Source of the DNA: Letharia columbiana
Lineage: Eukaryota; Ascomycota; Lecanoromycetes; Lecanorales; Parmeliaceae
Assembly: GCF_014066305.1 (NCBI RefSeq)
Contig: NW_023501129.1
Span: 45,692 to 109,691, forward strand
DNA length: 64,000 nt
Reading direction: 5' to 3'
Part shown: positions 50,581 through 61,571 of the stretch, in pieces
Layout: each line of letters begins with the position of its first letter
Position numbering within the stretch: position 1 is the stretch's first letter
Made by a program: the position numbers and the translations under genes
The notes under the pieces: model-generated
The model's database searches: none
Seen by the model: only the letters and a program-made list of their open reading frames with translations
Told to the model about the DNA's origin: nothing

Positions 50581-52246
50581 ATTATACTCGTATTTAATTA
50601 GAGATAAGTTAAGATTAGATCTTAAATCCAAATATATAAACAGCAATCTTTAGATAAGCGTATTATTTAGTAGGTTATAAAATTAGTACCTAACGCCTAA
50701 GAACATCACAATTCTTTAAACTTAGACCTATTAATTAATATCCTGCTTTAATCTTCAGTCATATATATTTCTTAAATTCCGGTGTGTTTTCTTTGAGAGA
50801 GATAAACACGAAATTAATATCATATATAGACTTAAAAAGAAAAAGGACCTAAAATCGTAGTATTAAACTACATATATTTAAGAATATCCTAAGGTATGTT
50901 TCGTGCCTATATGCATTCAGCACTTATCATTAACTAACGTAGCCTTCCTGCCGTGCCTATCCTTTTATTCTTTATTTTAGTGAAAAATAAAATACCAGTG
51001 TAAGTCATAGTACTTAGCGAGTTTCACACTTAGCTCTAAACTTACAGATCACAGCTATAAAAGACATTAGGGTCCTATTAAAACTATATTAATATAGAAA
51101 GATAAACAACAGGTAAACCATAGGTTAATATACCCAACTCCTTTCGTACAAGGGGCTATCCTTATTTTATTCTAACTTCCTCTAGAAGATAGAAACCATA
51201 CTGTCTCACGACGTATTTAACCCAGCTCGTGTAGCTCTTTAATCGACGAACAGTCGAACCCTTCATGACTCCTGCATTCATGTGGATGAGCTAAGCCGAC
51301 ATCGAGGTGCCAAACTCCGCACTCAATTTGAACTCTCTGGCGCAATTAGCCTGTTATCCCTAGCGTAGCTTTTTCAATAATCCAAGACCTTTCCTTTCTG
51401 CATCTTGTGATCATATGCCCCGCTTACGCGACTGAAAGACGTGTGAGTCAAACAGTAAAGCAAGATTAAGCCGTTAAACTTGATAAGTATAGTAATTACC
51501 ATTTAACCAGATATCTCTAAAACAGAGATAATTCTTATTCTTCTCCTGGTGGATATACTGGTAAACAATAAAAATCATTATTTAATCTTTCTCATTCTCT
51601 TATGTTTATTTGGTGCCAGTTACCGGGCCTTTTGCTATATACATCTTACTAACTTATGTATACTTATTTAGTAATAAAGTTATTTCTGGGCTCATTGCAT
51701 GATGCTGATAACAAAGGCATAACGATTTAATTACATCTATATTTTAAAATAGTGAAAATCTTACTTATTTAAAAAAAAAAAGTTCCAACTTACATGGATA
51801 TATAACTGAATTAGCAATAAAATATTAAAAAAAATATTAAAATAACACCAACTTCAGACTAAAAATAAAAAACATGTAGGCCATTTTTCTTATCAAAAAA
51901 GATGAAAAAAGCCTGTACATATTTAATTGCATATTGCGATTTTAAATATATAAATTTGGATACTCCCAGGTACTTTTTATGGGATCTGTGCCCCGCATAA
52001 ACTGCCACCTAGCAATTGTTCCTTCCCTGGTAAGGTTTATATAATATGATCAATGAAGTAAAGGTGTTTCAATTTTATCTCACCAATTACCTTATACACT
52101 AAAACTATTTATATCATATTCGGTAACTAGCAACAGTAAAGCTGCATAGGGTCTTCTCGTCTAACTAGAGGTAAACTGTATCTGCACAGTTATTCCAATT
52201 TCACCGAGCCAATCATTGAGACAGCTGTTGTATCGTTACATCATTC

Positions 52247-53612
52247 CGTTATAATATTTGCCATAGGTTACTACCCTTAGGCTAGGATTATTATATTAAC
52301 TTTAATTTTGGGTTACTTTAATTTTCTACCAAAAGCCACTTTCATGGTGACTAGAGCGCACCTTAAATATGTAAAAACTATTAACATACCAAGAAGCATC
52401 CGCTCGTTGCTCTTTTACACAATATTTCTTGTGACTTAGATCCGCGATTACCCATTATATTTTCATATATCTTTTTTGATGTTACTATACCTTAATGATT
52501 AGTTAAGCCAGATATAACTTTTCAGTCATACTTTAGTTAAAAAAGCTTTAGGGCTTTTCCGGAGTTTGCCTCTTTATTTTGCACAAAACATCATATTTCC
52601 TAAGTACAATGCTCCCTACATATTTATAATTTTATTTTCATTTGCAAATATAGCCATTATAAGCAATTCCTCAATCTATTCGTCTATACAACGTGGTCTT
52701 ATTAGCAGGTTTTATAGTCTTTAGATAGATCACACAATTTTTAATGCTATTAAATTCCAACGTATTATTATCTTTTACAGATATTAACACTACAGGTCTG
52801 TTATTCATTTCTAATCTGTCATTATCTAACATATTGTTTATCTCTACTAGACTCATGTTAGTTATAAGCGCATTAGCTACAGGCTTACTAGTAAATGCAT
52901 ATTTCTCTAAATAAAACGTATTTGTATCTAAATATTTACTAAAAGTGCTATAATGAACGTGTAATTTATAAATAAAGTCCTCCTGAATCTCTGAATAATA
53001 TATAAGCCTAGAGTAATCCTTGGTATATAAATACAAAGGTTTATTTTTAGTACTATATATGCTATTAACGATCTTCAAAGTGTTCAAATTATACTCTTTG
53101 TGTAATAAAAAGTATTGTTCTAATACGGGTTGCATACCATTGTCTACTGTAATAATGTCTAAAGTAAAACTATCAATATTATTTTCATACAAAAAGGGCA
53201 AAAATTTACCTGTTAGTATATGTGCGCTTTTAAAATACCCAATCAACCTACGAGAAAGTTGACAGGATGAACCTACATATTTAGAATTTGTAGTTTTATG
53301 AGTAAATATATATACACCCGAAACTTGTTTTTTACTTCACCAATGTTATCTATAAATACGGTTGAACTTCTAGTTTGGGTATTGATATTTTAAAAGTGTA
53401 ATTTAAGTAAAGATTTTAAATAATTTAAACCTGCTCTAGACACATTAAGGGCAACATTAGATAATATAGAGTTAACTTCTGACTCAGAAATTACTAAATT
53501 ATCGTTGTTAATGTAGCTGAAGGGTAAACTATGCGCTTTTTTATTAAAGAAATTATTCATTGTTTTACTCATTGTTTTGTCTTATTATAAATATGTTTTT
53601 TGTGGGATAACC
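52247..53612 (-). mobile_element. rnl intron with decayed GIY-YIG ORF
   Basis: The rRNA runs ...GGTCTTGCATG at 53612, leaves conserved sequence, and resumes at AATGATGTAACGATACAACAG near 52247, the segment that normally follows directly. Borders are good to a few bases. Probably group I; the core was not worked out. Confidence 0.75.
52632..53572 (-). pseudogene. GIY-YIG endonuclease ORF in rnl intron, frameshifted
   Basis: N-terminal part MSKTMNNFF... ends at 53390. The nuclease core GVYIFTHKTTNSKYVGSS (about 53265-53325) lies in a different frame and runs to 52632. The C-terminal half (LYLYTKDYSRLIYYS...) is similar to the cox1 intron 3 protein. The break between the halves makes it a likely pseudogene. 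Confidence 0.75.
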
Positions 53613-55440
53613 ATGCAAGACCGCATTTAACGGCCAGGGTATTCCGCTACCTTAGGACCCTCATAGGTAAAGCCGCCATTGAACGGGGGTTCCATCAAAG
53701 CCTAGCTTATATTAGTCAACTAAGCAAATCCGATAGCCAGCCGCCATCGGGCAGAGATCACACCCAATACTTCGAATTTATTTCTTTGCAGCGTGCTTTG
53801 TTTTAATTAAACAGTCGTACAACACCATTCTGTGCCTCCTATCCCATATCTGATATTAATCAAAAGGGACGGCCCACCTTCTCCCGAAGTTACGTGAGTC
53901 AATTTGCCGAGTTCCTTAATGATTGTTCACTCGAACGCCTTCGTATACTCTACTTGCTTACTTGTGGTAGTATTTAGGTACGGTAAAGCATCTGCTAAAC
54001 ATGTCATCTGATTTAGTTTATTACTATTTAGCAAACGAGATATACAGTTTTCCAGAACATTTGTCACTATGTAAAAATGATATTTTCTATAAATCTTAGA
54101 TTTGCTCATCGTTTACCCCTTTTGGGATTATTAACAAATAATAGATTATTCATTAAAGATATAATAAACTTAGAGGCCGTAACTTTAATTAAATTCCATA
54201 AGCTTTAGGCGAGGGTATTCCCCTTTATCGTTACTCATGTCAGCATTCTCGCTTGGGTTGTTTTTTCTTTTTTTTTTAAGAATAATTTTATGCCTTATAA
54301 AGGCATAATAATAAACTTCCCCAATGTTCCGCTACCCCTAATATACAATGTAAAATTTAGATACATTAATATATTTGGACAAGGTCTCGGTATATTATTT
54401 AGATCCGTTAAATCTTCGGTGCTTTTATCCTTAAAACAAAACCAGTGCTCTGTTACGAGGTCTTCAGAAAATGGCCGCTTCTAAGCCTATTCCCTGGCCG
54501 TTTGGGATAAATACTGCCTTAATTTCACTTAACAATAATTTTGGAACCTTATTAACTCTTGTTCTGGGCTGTTTCCCTTTAGACATACAACCTTTTCGTA
54601 CTATGTCTGATTATTCAATATTCATATCTAGTCCTTCCGAGAACAAAAACTCACTGATAGAGTCTTCACGACCCCCCAATGTCCGCAAAAAGCACCTTAT
54701 TTATTTTTCCTAAATTAATAGGAAAAATGAGTACTAGTTGCATGAGATCACAATTCTGTACCTTCTGATATTCTATTTAAATTACCTACTTAGATAGGTT
54801 TCGCAGAAAACCAGCTATCTTAGTCAGTATTGTCTTTCACTAACTTACCACAATTCTTCGGATATCTTTACAACGATAACCCGTTCGGACTTTTATATTC
54901 CTGATTGTGGTAAGATCACTAAGCTTCGGGTCTAACCTTTGATACTGCATTATTATATTCTAATTGTTTTATCTTCGCAATATGTAAAGCAACTCTTAAT
55001 TCTAAACTTCTATACTGCTCGCATCAAACATTAACTTGCTGACCCATTATGCAAAAGGTACGCTCTTATCGTTTATTTAAACTTTTTTTGAACTGCTTAT
55101 AAAACTGCTCTTTCAATCATTTCCCTCACGGTACTTTTCGCTATCACATATATATCATATTTAGTCTTAGAGGAAGGTTCCCCTTTTATTCAAACAGATA
55201 TGCACTCTAATTTACTTGTTTAAGACTTTTCTTATTTCATTCACATTACTTAAAGAATCTCTTTTGATTTCTTTTCCTGAAGTTAATAAGATATTTCAAT
55301 TCACTTCGTTTATTTTTAAGACACATAATTTCTTATTAGAGTTGAACATGCACTTCATGCATGTATCGTATATATTACACATTTCATTTCAGCCGATCCA
55401 TATATAAGCTATAAATAGCTTATATAAGCTAGCTCTCTTT

Positions 55441-55616
55441 GATATATAGCTATGATTCCATAACAATCTCTTTGTATACTTGCTTGTCATTTTATCATCT
55501 ATTCTTCTAAGAATAGAAGAAATGACAAAAATAATACTTTCCATATCATTTACACTACTAGTGTAGATTATATTTAAGATCTATTTTATCATTCTTATTG
55601 TTTATGATAAGATAAA
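55441..55616. other. rnl 5' flank
   Basis: AT-rich, with inverted arms ATCTATTCTTCTAAG/GAATAGAAGA at 55497-55521; no gene seen. Confidence 0.5.
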
Positions 55617-55689
55617 TCGGGTCATTATGATTCGAACATAACACTTCCTCAACCCAAATGAGACGCCTAACCAACCTGGCTCTAACCCG
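55617..55689 (-). tRNA. trnP: tRNA-Pro (TGG)
   Basis: Loop TTTGGGT in CTCA/TGAG stem, acceptor CGGGTTA/TGACCCG. Confidence 0.88.
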
Positions 55690-55732
55690 TATATAAAGAT
55701 AATATATAAATATAATATGTCTATGTTTACTT

Positions 55733-55818
55733 CAGAGAATATCCGATTCGAACGGATGTGATCATTTTAACCAAATAAGTTTCAAGCTTATCACCTTAAA
55801 CCACTCAGACAATTCTCT
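55733..55818 (-). tRNA. trnS: tRNA-Ser (TGA)
   Basis: Anticodon arm ATAAG-CTTGAAA-CTTAT, long variable arm, acceptor AGAGAAT/ATTCTCT. Confidence 0.88.
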
Positions 55819-55838
55819 TATAATAATATACTAGTAAA

Positions 55839-55910
55839 TGATTCCTCAGCGGTTTGAACGCCGAACCTACTCTTATCAAAAGTATACTTTACCAGTTAAG
55901 TTAAGGAACC
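55839..55910 (-). tRNA. trnI: tRNA-Ile (GAT)
   Basis: Anticodon arm TACTT-TTGATAA-GAGTA, acceptor GGTTCCT/AGGAATC. Confidence 0.87.
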
Positions 55911-56020
55911 TTTATTTTAAATACATAAAAAAAATACCTTCATAAAATATTAACAATGCCACTACTACTAGAGTAAAGAGTGTTTATTCTTTTTTAATAA
56001 AATTGAATTTTTAATACTTA

Positions 56021-56102
56021 CGGAAAAAAGATGATTCGAACATCCAGGTGTTTATTACACAATATTTAGCAAATATCCTGCCTTACCGATAGCAATTTTT
56101 CC
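56021..56102 (-). tRNA. trnS: tRNA-Ser (GCT)
   Basis: Anticodon arm GATAT-TTGCTAA-ATATT, long variable arm, acceptor GGAAAAA/TTTTTCC. Confidence 0.86.
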
Positions 56103-56178
56103 TCCTTTTCTCCCTGGTCCTTGGAGGAAAATAAAAATATAAAGTAGAAAAGGGAGCAAAACTTGCAAAAATTATAAA

Positions 56179-56251
56179 CGAGTTAGACCGGCTACGATCC
56201 GGCATCCTCCTTCTCGACAAGAAGGCCCTTTACCAATTAAGTTACTAACTC
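56179..56251 (-). tRNA. trnD: tRNA-Asp (GTC)
   Basis: Anticodon arm CCTTC-TTGTCGA-GAAGG, acceptor GAGTTAG/CTAACTC. The T-loop reads ATCGTAG, not the usual TTCGA. Confidence 0.87.
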
Positions 56252-56267
56252 TAAATCTTATAATTTA

Positions 56268-56336
56268 CGGCCAGCCGAACTTGAATCGGCACACATCGTT
56301 TGGAAGACGAACGGTCTACCAGATTAACCTATGGCC
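56268..56336 (-). tRNA. trnG: tRNA-Gly (TCC)
   Basis: Anticodon arm TTCGT-CTTCCAA-ACGAT, acceptor GGCCATA/CTGGCC region. Confidence 0.87.
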
Positions 56337-56368
56337 GTTTTTTTTGTTTTAGAAAGGAGGGCAATGTT

Positions 56369-57295
56369 TTAATCTTCTACTCTACCATCTTCTCTTTTTA
56401 TGTTAACAATATATCTACCCTTGAAAATGAATGGTCAGTAATTTAGACCCTTTTTATTGAGAGTTTTCTCTCTCTTCAGAAGAGATGAATGTTTTGAACG
56501 CGTAAAATTAGCAGCCTCACGTCTAGAATCATAAGAGGTTGTAATTCCAGTCTCCTGATCTGTTACTTCTACTTCTAAACCAGGATTGGGTTTATGTATT
56601 CTATTAGCAGCCTTTTGCTTCATTTTATCTGAAGCTTCATGCGTATGCTTGTAACCTAACAAGGAATGAGCAAATTCAAGTATGTTGTACTTATGCTCCA
56701 AGTGTTCTAGATAGTACTGTTCCCGCTCTTTTAGTATGGATAGATCACAGTGCTCAAGAATATCTAGACAAAAGGCGGAACTACCATACTTTAACAGGGC
56801 TCTCTAGATTAGACTATTAGTAGTCTTAATGCGTCCTTACAGGTACTTAATACTAAAGTAGTTAGCCATCCTTTCATTGAGATCTCCAGTTGAACCAATA
56901 TATGATTTACCAGCCTCTCTTCTAATTCAGCGATATATACCTGCTTTACCTTTGTTTTCTCTTAAAATATCAATCTTCATAGTTCCAGTGTCATTCTAAG
57001 ACATACGTGGTACCGTTGTGATCTTGTTTTCGCTATCGGGGACAACAGCTAAAACCTCTTCACTATTGGGGATGCTCAACTTCGTTAGCAACACAACTGC
57101 TATATTGTTACCGATATTTTGGGCATAGCTAATTGAGTTCTTATCAGTATTAGGCTCAATCTCGACTATTATGTTATCAGCAGACTTAAAGGCCTTGAAA
57201 CACACAGATAAAGGGGCAAACTGTATTCTGTATGCTGGGACATTGTAGTATCTCTTAGCGTTAAAAGTTAATTTCATTGTTTTATTACTTTTCAT
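56369..57295 (-). pseudogene. GIY-YIG endonuclease ORF between cox3 and trnG, three stops
   Basis: One frame from ATG 57295 to TAA 56369 with TAG 56996, TAA 56837 and TAG 56804. The core AGIYRWIRREAGKSYIGS (about 56910-56965) and LKEREQYYLEH are close to the trnL(taa) ORF. At TAA 56837 the relative has Glu (KYL-stop-GRI against SYLEGEF). The first ~100 residues are not nuclease. Downstream of cox3 by about 10 bases. Confidence 0.75.
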
Positions 57296-57306
57296 TTTCC
57301 TCTTAA

Positions 57307-58116
57307 CTAAGATCCTCAATAATAAATAGAAATAAAAAGAATTAATCAAACAACATCAACAAAATGTCAATATAGTATAGAAGACTCTAGACCCAGATGA
57401 TGGTTTTCAGTAAAGTGGTAGGCTAATACTCTTCATAAGCCTACACCTATAAAAGCAGTCCCTATCATTACGTGAAGACCATGAAAACCTGTACCGAAAT
57501 AGAAACAAGAACCATATGTACTGTCGGAAAATGTGAATGAAGAAACTGTATATTCTAAACCTTGTAAACCAGTAAATATTAAGGCTAACATTACAGTAAG
57601 CACTATACCATACAAGGCTCCACTTCTATTTCCCTGTATTAAAGAATGGTGGGCATAAGTAACTGTAAAGCCTGATGATAATAATATAACTGTGTTTAGT
57701 AAGGGTAGCTCAAACGGATTAACAGAATCTATACCCTTAGGTGGTCACTGAGATCCCATTTCTGCAGCAGGTGATAATGCACTATGGAAAAATGTTCAAA
57801 AAATAGCCAGAAAAAACAATGCTTCACTAACTATAAACAAAGCAACTCCCATATTTAGACCCCTTTGTACAGCTAAAGTATGATTACCTAAGTATGTTGC
57901 CTCACTAATAACGTCTCTAAATCAAAATGACATGGAAAAGATTACTAGAAGTAAAGCCATGTACAAAAAATACTGTGCTAAAGAAAAGCCATGCATCGTT
58001 AAAACACCTGATGTAGTAAGAGCTAAAAGAGATATACATGTAAAAATAGGCCAGGGTGAGGGAGAAACAAGATGAAAAGGATGAGCTTGAAAATTACTCC
58101 TTACTAAGTTTGTCAT
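57307..58116 (-). CDS. cox3: Cytochrome c oxidase subunit 3
   Basis: 269 codons, ATG 58116 ([20 protein letters not shown]) to TAG 57307. Typical COX3 stretches [51 protein letters not shown] and [23 protein letters not shown]-Trp at many sites. Complex IV structural subunit; intron-free, normal length. Confidence 0.96.
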
Positions 58117-58161
58117 CTAAGTTTTACATTAAGTTTTACGAATACACAGCAGAGTAAACAA

Positions 58162-58233
58162 TAAGGAATAGCTGATTTGAACACCTAACCTACCGTGTGT
58201 AAAACGGTTGCTCTACCGTTGAGCTAATTCCCT
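58162..58233 (-). tRNA. trnV: tRNA-Val (TAC)
   Basis: Anticodon arm ACCGT-TTTACAC-ACGGT, acceptor AGGGAAT/ATTCCTT. Confidence 0.87.
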
Positions 58234-58331
58234 TATATTTGTTTTGCGCATACGAAGCATGCGTATCATGATATAAATACATAAACTATGTTGCCATATA
58301 CATAAATGTATCTATTAATAATTGGTTTAGA

Positions 58332-58404
58332 TAAGACCTACGGGGTTCGAACCCATATAATGATGATTAAAAGTCACATATTTTACCAGTTAAACTAAAG
58401 TCTC
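58332..58404 (-). tRNA. trnK: tRNA-Lys (TTT), copy 1
   Basis: Loop CTTTTAA gives TTT; T-arm GGGTTCGAACCC; acceptor GAGACTT/AGGTCTT. Anticodon stem has one or two mispairs. Identical to the copy at 59682-59754. Confidence 0.84.
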
Positions 58405-58497
58405 TAGGTTTATTAACGATCATCTAAAATAGTACGTACTGTTGTTTACTTTAGGTGTTAAGCTTTAACAGGATAGTTTACATAAAGATAAGCTAGT

Positions 58498-59145
58498 CTA
58501 ATCCTTTTGTTTTATTGTTATAACAATGGCACCAACCATAGCTAATAATAGTATTATAGATGTTATTATAAGCCATATAGAATAACTTGTATACATAATG
58601 TTACCTATACTTGTTATATGTGTTGTTTCTGCCAGACTACCATCTCAGGTTTTAGAAGTTGCAAACATTAATTCACTATTGTTACTAGTGGGATTGAAGG
58701 ATTTATTTAGAGAAAAGATAATAAAGATAAAATCTTTAAAGACATCATTTAGATTAAAGCTTGATGAATTGAGAGGTAGTACTTTATATACAGGATAAAT
58801 AAAAGACACACCTATTAATAGTGCTAATGGTATACTATTACTAGTATCAGACAAAAGCTCAGATATTCTCACGTTTATTAACATTAATATAAATAAAAAT
58901 AAGATTGAAACAGCTCCAACATAAACCAATAAATACGATAAACCTATAAAGTTTAAACCTAAAACTAGTAAATAAGATGCTATACTTAAAAAGAGTCCTA
59001 TTAAAAACAATACTGACACTATGGGGTTTTTATTTATTATAACAAAAATACCCGATAAGATAGAAGCCAAGGAGATAAGGTCTAAAGCTTCCGCACTATA
59101 ACCATTAGTAAAAGTTTCACTTAGAAGATCTAAATTATCAATCAT
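58498..59145 (-). CDS. nad6: NADH dehydrogenase subunit 6
   Basis: 215 codons, ATG 59145 to TAG 58498; one TGA-Trp at 58645. Contains the ND6 motif GLSYLLVYVGAVSILFLFILMLI and the C-terminal IWLIITSIILLLAMVGAIVIT. Complex I membrane subunit. Confidence 0.95.
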
Positions 59146-59258
59146 ATTAAATTGTAGAGGATTTATATCTCATGATTAATGTTAACTACATAATTTTTAT
59201 TTTTACATAGCTCTTTTTAATGAGAAACATGTGGCAATTTTTACTATACATGGGAGTT

Positions 59259-59329
59259 AGCGCGTATAAGACTCGAACTTATAATCCTTGTGGCCGAAAC
59301 ACATCGCTTAACCAGTTAAGCTAACACGC
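59259..59329 (-). tRNA. trnR: tRNA-Arg (TCG)
   Basis: Loop TTTCGGC in TGTG/CACA stem gives TCG; acceptor GCGTGT/ACGCGC; T-arm ATAAGTTCGAGTCTTAT. Its 5' half is copied at 38838, 43490 and 59788. Confidence 0.8.
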
Positions 59330-59419
59330 TCTAATGTAAAAAGAGAAAACGTATAGCCTTTTAGCTAAATTATAACAATATTATATGTAATATTGTGTTG
59401 TTTTTTTTCTCATTTTCAC

Positions 59420-59530
59420 ATATTTTTTTTTTAGAGAAATCAGATGCTGATGCCATGATGCTGATGCCATGATGCTGATGCCATGATGCTTCGCATTCAC
59501 AAGCAACCGCAATAAAAAGTGCATCCATGG
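59420..59530. repeat. Dispersed GATGC repeat cluster, inverted partner of 60098-60178
   Basis: GATGCTGATGCCAT units in tandem, then GATGCTTCGCATTCACAAGC and a stretch to AGTGCATC. The reverse complement recurs almost unchanged at 60098-60178. Confidence 0.88.
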
Positions 59531-59681
59531 GCTTTAAGTTACATTCTAGTATCTTCTCCTATTAATAGTAAAAACTAATAATGAGAACTATGTGTATATT
59601 TCCTTTCATTGTTCTACAAAAGGGACTGCCAGCTTAACTGTATAAACTACCAGTTATCTACAAAAGATATCTAGACAAAGA

Positions 59682-59754
59682 TAAGACCTACGGGGTTCGA
59701 ACCCATATAATGATGATTAAAAGTCACATATTTTACCAGTTAAACTAAAGTCTC
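59682..59754 (-). tRNA. trnK: tRNA-Lys (TTT), copy 2
   Basis: Identical to 58332-58404, with flanks GATAAG... and ...CTAGGTTTATTA also shared (about 80 bp). Either may be the working gene. Confidence 0.82.
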
Positions 59755-59784
59755 TAGGTTTATTAAGATATATTACACAAATTA

Positions 59785-59905
59785 CAGAAACACATCGGTT
59801 AACCATTTAAGCTAAGATGCTTTAATGTAAAGATAAAAAAGTCTTATATTATTTAGGATGCTTCTTGTGCTGATGTTTTTAATAAAAACAAGCAAGAAAC
59901 ACAAC
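59785..59905. repeat. trnR half-remnant and GATGCTTCTTGTG hairpin
   Basis: CATTTAAGCTAAGATGC resembles the trnR 5' half on the minus strand; 59850-59905 is a copy of the hairpin at 9350-9418. Confidence 0.7.
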
Positions 59906-59948
59906 GCATAAAAAAAATAAGCGTGATGGCATCAAGCAAGCAAATAAA

Positions 59949-60021
59949 CAGCCCTTAAAGTGAATCGAACACTTATCAAAATATTAACAGTATCTCGCTC
60001 TACCGTTGAGCTACAAAGGCT
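59949..60021 (-). tRNA. trnN: tRNA-Asn (GTT)
   Basis: Anticodon arm AGATA-CTGTTAA-TATTT, acceptor AGCCTTT/AAGGGCT, T-arm AAGTGTTCGATTCACTT. Confidence 0.86.
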
Positions 60022-60097
60022 ATGGATGCTCTGCTTGTTGTTCCACAAAAGCAACACAAATAATAGTTATCTGCTTCGCTGTTTAAAGAAAACATAT

Positions 60098-60178
60098 GAT
60101 GCTTCTGATGCTGATGCACTTTTTATTGCGGTTGCTTGTGAATGCGAAGCATCATGGCATCAGCATCTGATTTACTGA
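60098..60178. repeat. Dispersed GATGC repeat, inverted copy
   Basis: Reverse complement of the 59420-59530 element; contains GCTTGTGAATGCGAAGCATC. Confidence 0.88.
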
Positions 60179-60213
60179 GGAAGAAAAAAAGCAACCGGCC
60201 ACAATAAGCACAA

Positions 60214-60284
60214 CAAGAATACTCGGATTTGAACTGAGAATTTGAAGTTTGAAGCTTCCTATTTTACCATTAAATTATACTCTT
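60214..60284 (-). tRNA. trnW: tRNA-Trp (TCA)
   Basis: Anticodon arm GGAAG-CTTCAAA-CTTCA; the TCA anticodon reads TGA as Trp, consistent with table 4. Acceptor AAGAGTA/TATTCTT. Confidence 0.87.
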
Positions 60285-60410
60285 TGGCTTTAAATCTGTT
60301 TTATGCAGTACTTTAATTTTTTTTAGGCTTGCTTGTGTAGCTTTTGTGGAACAACAAGCAGAGCATCCATGGCAGAGCATGTAAAATGTTTTTAACTTGC
60401 GGAGCATTAA

Positions 60411-60495
60411 TAGGAAACAAGAGACTCGAACTCTTAAAAGCTTAGTGCTATTGAGTTTACAGCTCAACCCATCTTGCCAATTATGGAAGTTTCCT
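60411..60495 (-). tRNA. trnY: tRNA-Tyr (GTA)
   Basis: Anticodon arm TTGAG-CTGTAAA-CTCAA, long variable arm, T-arm AAGAGTTCGAGTCTCTT, acceptor AGGAAAC/GTTTCCT. Confidence 0.88.
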
Positions 60496-60529
60496 TTAGT
60501 TGCTGATTAGATCTCAGGGGATGAAAATA

Positions 60530-61192
60530 AAAACTTATCCAACAAAACTTTTCCTGATCTTATCTAACGCCCAATGGTAGAGTCATAAACACCCAAGACT
60601 AAACCAGCTTCTAATTTAGATAGGTCTCTATATTTTTCTGTGTTTATATTAACAACCAACACGGGTGTAGCTATAGACTTCCTAATTTTATTTTTGGTTT
60701 CTTCCGTCTGTACTATAGTTCTCATTTTGACCAAGGTAGCTTCAGGTACAGTACGCCTGCTTCTTTTTAATATGCTTGCCTCATTATGGGTTGCTAACGA
60801 AGTTGAGCATCACCATAAGAAGAACCTGCCTGCTTTAAAATATTATAATCGGGTTTTAGGTTATACAAATATAACTGTTCCTTTAAAATAACGTTTTTAA
60901 GAGAACAATCTTCAATAATATCTAGCTAAAGTTCTTTCTTGTTATTGCGAAACATTTCAAGAGTGCTAAATTAATTAACATACGAATTTTAGACAAAGCA
61001 TCGTGGTTGAAGTCTTTGACAAATATTTTGGATAAATTTATGCTTGATCCAACCTAAATTTTATTGTTTATTTTGTTAGTCCATATATATACACCACACT
61101 TTACTCTGTTTTCCTGTATAATCGTATTTTGCACGGATAACTCGCCTAATTTATCATGTATTATTTCTATTTTTGTTTTCATTATCTGCTTC
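60530..61192 (-). pseudogene. Decayed GIY-YIG ORF beside a second trnY-like sequence
   Basis: MKTKIEIIHDKLGELS...CGVYIWTNKINNKI keeps the nuclease start (about 61055-61110). Further fragments LDIIEDCSLKNV and EQLYLYNLKPDYNILKQAGSS (about 60840-60940) follow through frameshifts and TAG stops. Same family as the trnM ORF at 46157-46915. Confidence 0.75.
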
Positions 61193-61196
61193 GCTG

Positions 61197-61295
61197 AGGA
61201 AGATAATTGAACTCTTGTAGTATTTTTATACCTTTTACGGTATAATACCATTGAGTTTACAGCTCAACCCCTCATACCAACAAATGGAACCTTCC
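61197..61295 (-). pseudogene. trnY-like remnant
   Basis: Anticodon arm TTGAG-CTGTAAA-CTCAA as in trnY and a GGAAGGT/ATCTTCC acceptor, but the T-stem 3' strand is missing and the variable region is long (GGTATTATACCG hairpin). Precedes the decayed GIY-YIG ORF. Confidence 0.7.
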
Positions 61296-61340
61296 TTGTA
61301 TTGGTGTTGCAAAGCATCATCTTTAATAAAACTCCCTATG

Positions 61341-61412
61341 TACAACAGTGAACAGTAAACAATAAACAGTAAACAATAAACAGTAAACAATAAACAGTAA
61401 GCAGTAAACAGT
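61341..61412. repeat. Tandem ACAGTAAACAATAA repeat
   Basis: Five or so imperfect copies of a 14-bp unit downstream of rns. No spacers, so not a CRISPR. Confidence 0.85.
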
Positions 61413-61571
61413 AAAGAGGTATATTAGTTAAGTGTTTAGATGTGGCTAAATCATACTGTTTTCTAGTTAAACACAAACTAAAAAAAGTACGTATGTATTG
61501 GGGGTGTTACAAAGCAATAAGGAGTTATTGATCCCTTATTGCTTTGTAACTGGGGTATTTTTAATATTCAT

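Larger units (their letters stand above)
50640..55440 (-). rRNA. rnl: Large subunit ribosomal RNA, with one intron
   Basis: Conserved 23S segments are readable (plus-strand form given). GAGCTAAGCCGACATCGAGG near 51288 (peptidyl-transferase domain V), TTCTCCCGAAGTTACGTGAG near 53878, GCTACCTTAGGACC near 53645, and the domain IV/V segment GGGTCTTCTCGTCTAACTAG near 52150. Ends are approximate (several tens of bases). One intron interrupts it at about 53612-52247. Expected product is the mitochondrial 21-23S rRNA. Confidence 0.9.

Noticed and set aside
53600..55407. Several plus-strand frames across rnl
   Set aside because: They lie on conserved rRNA sequence, antisense to rnl.
60640..60891. Plus-strand frame with a hydrophobic start
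   Set aside because: Antisense of the decayed GIY-YIG ORF; the minus strand carries the recognisable fragments.
61341..61412. Regular 14-bp repeats that could suggest a CRISPR array
   Set aside because: No unique spacers between units; a simple tandem repeat in a mitochondrial genome.
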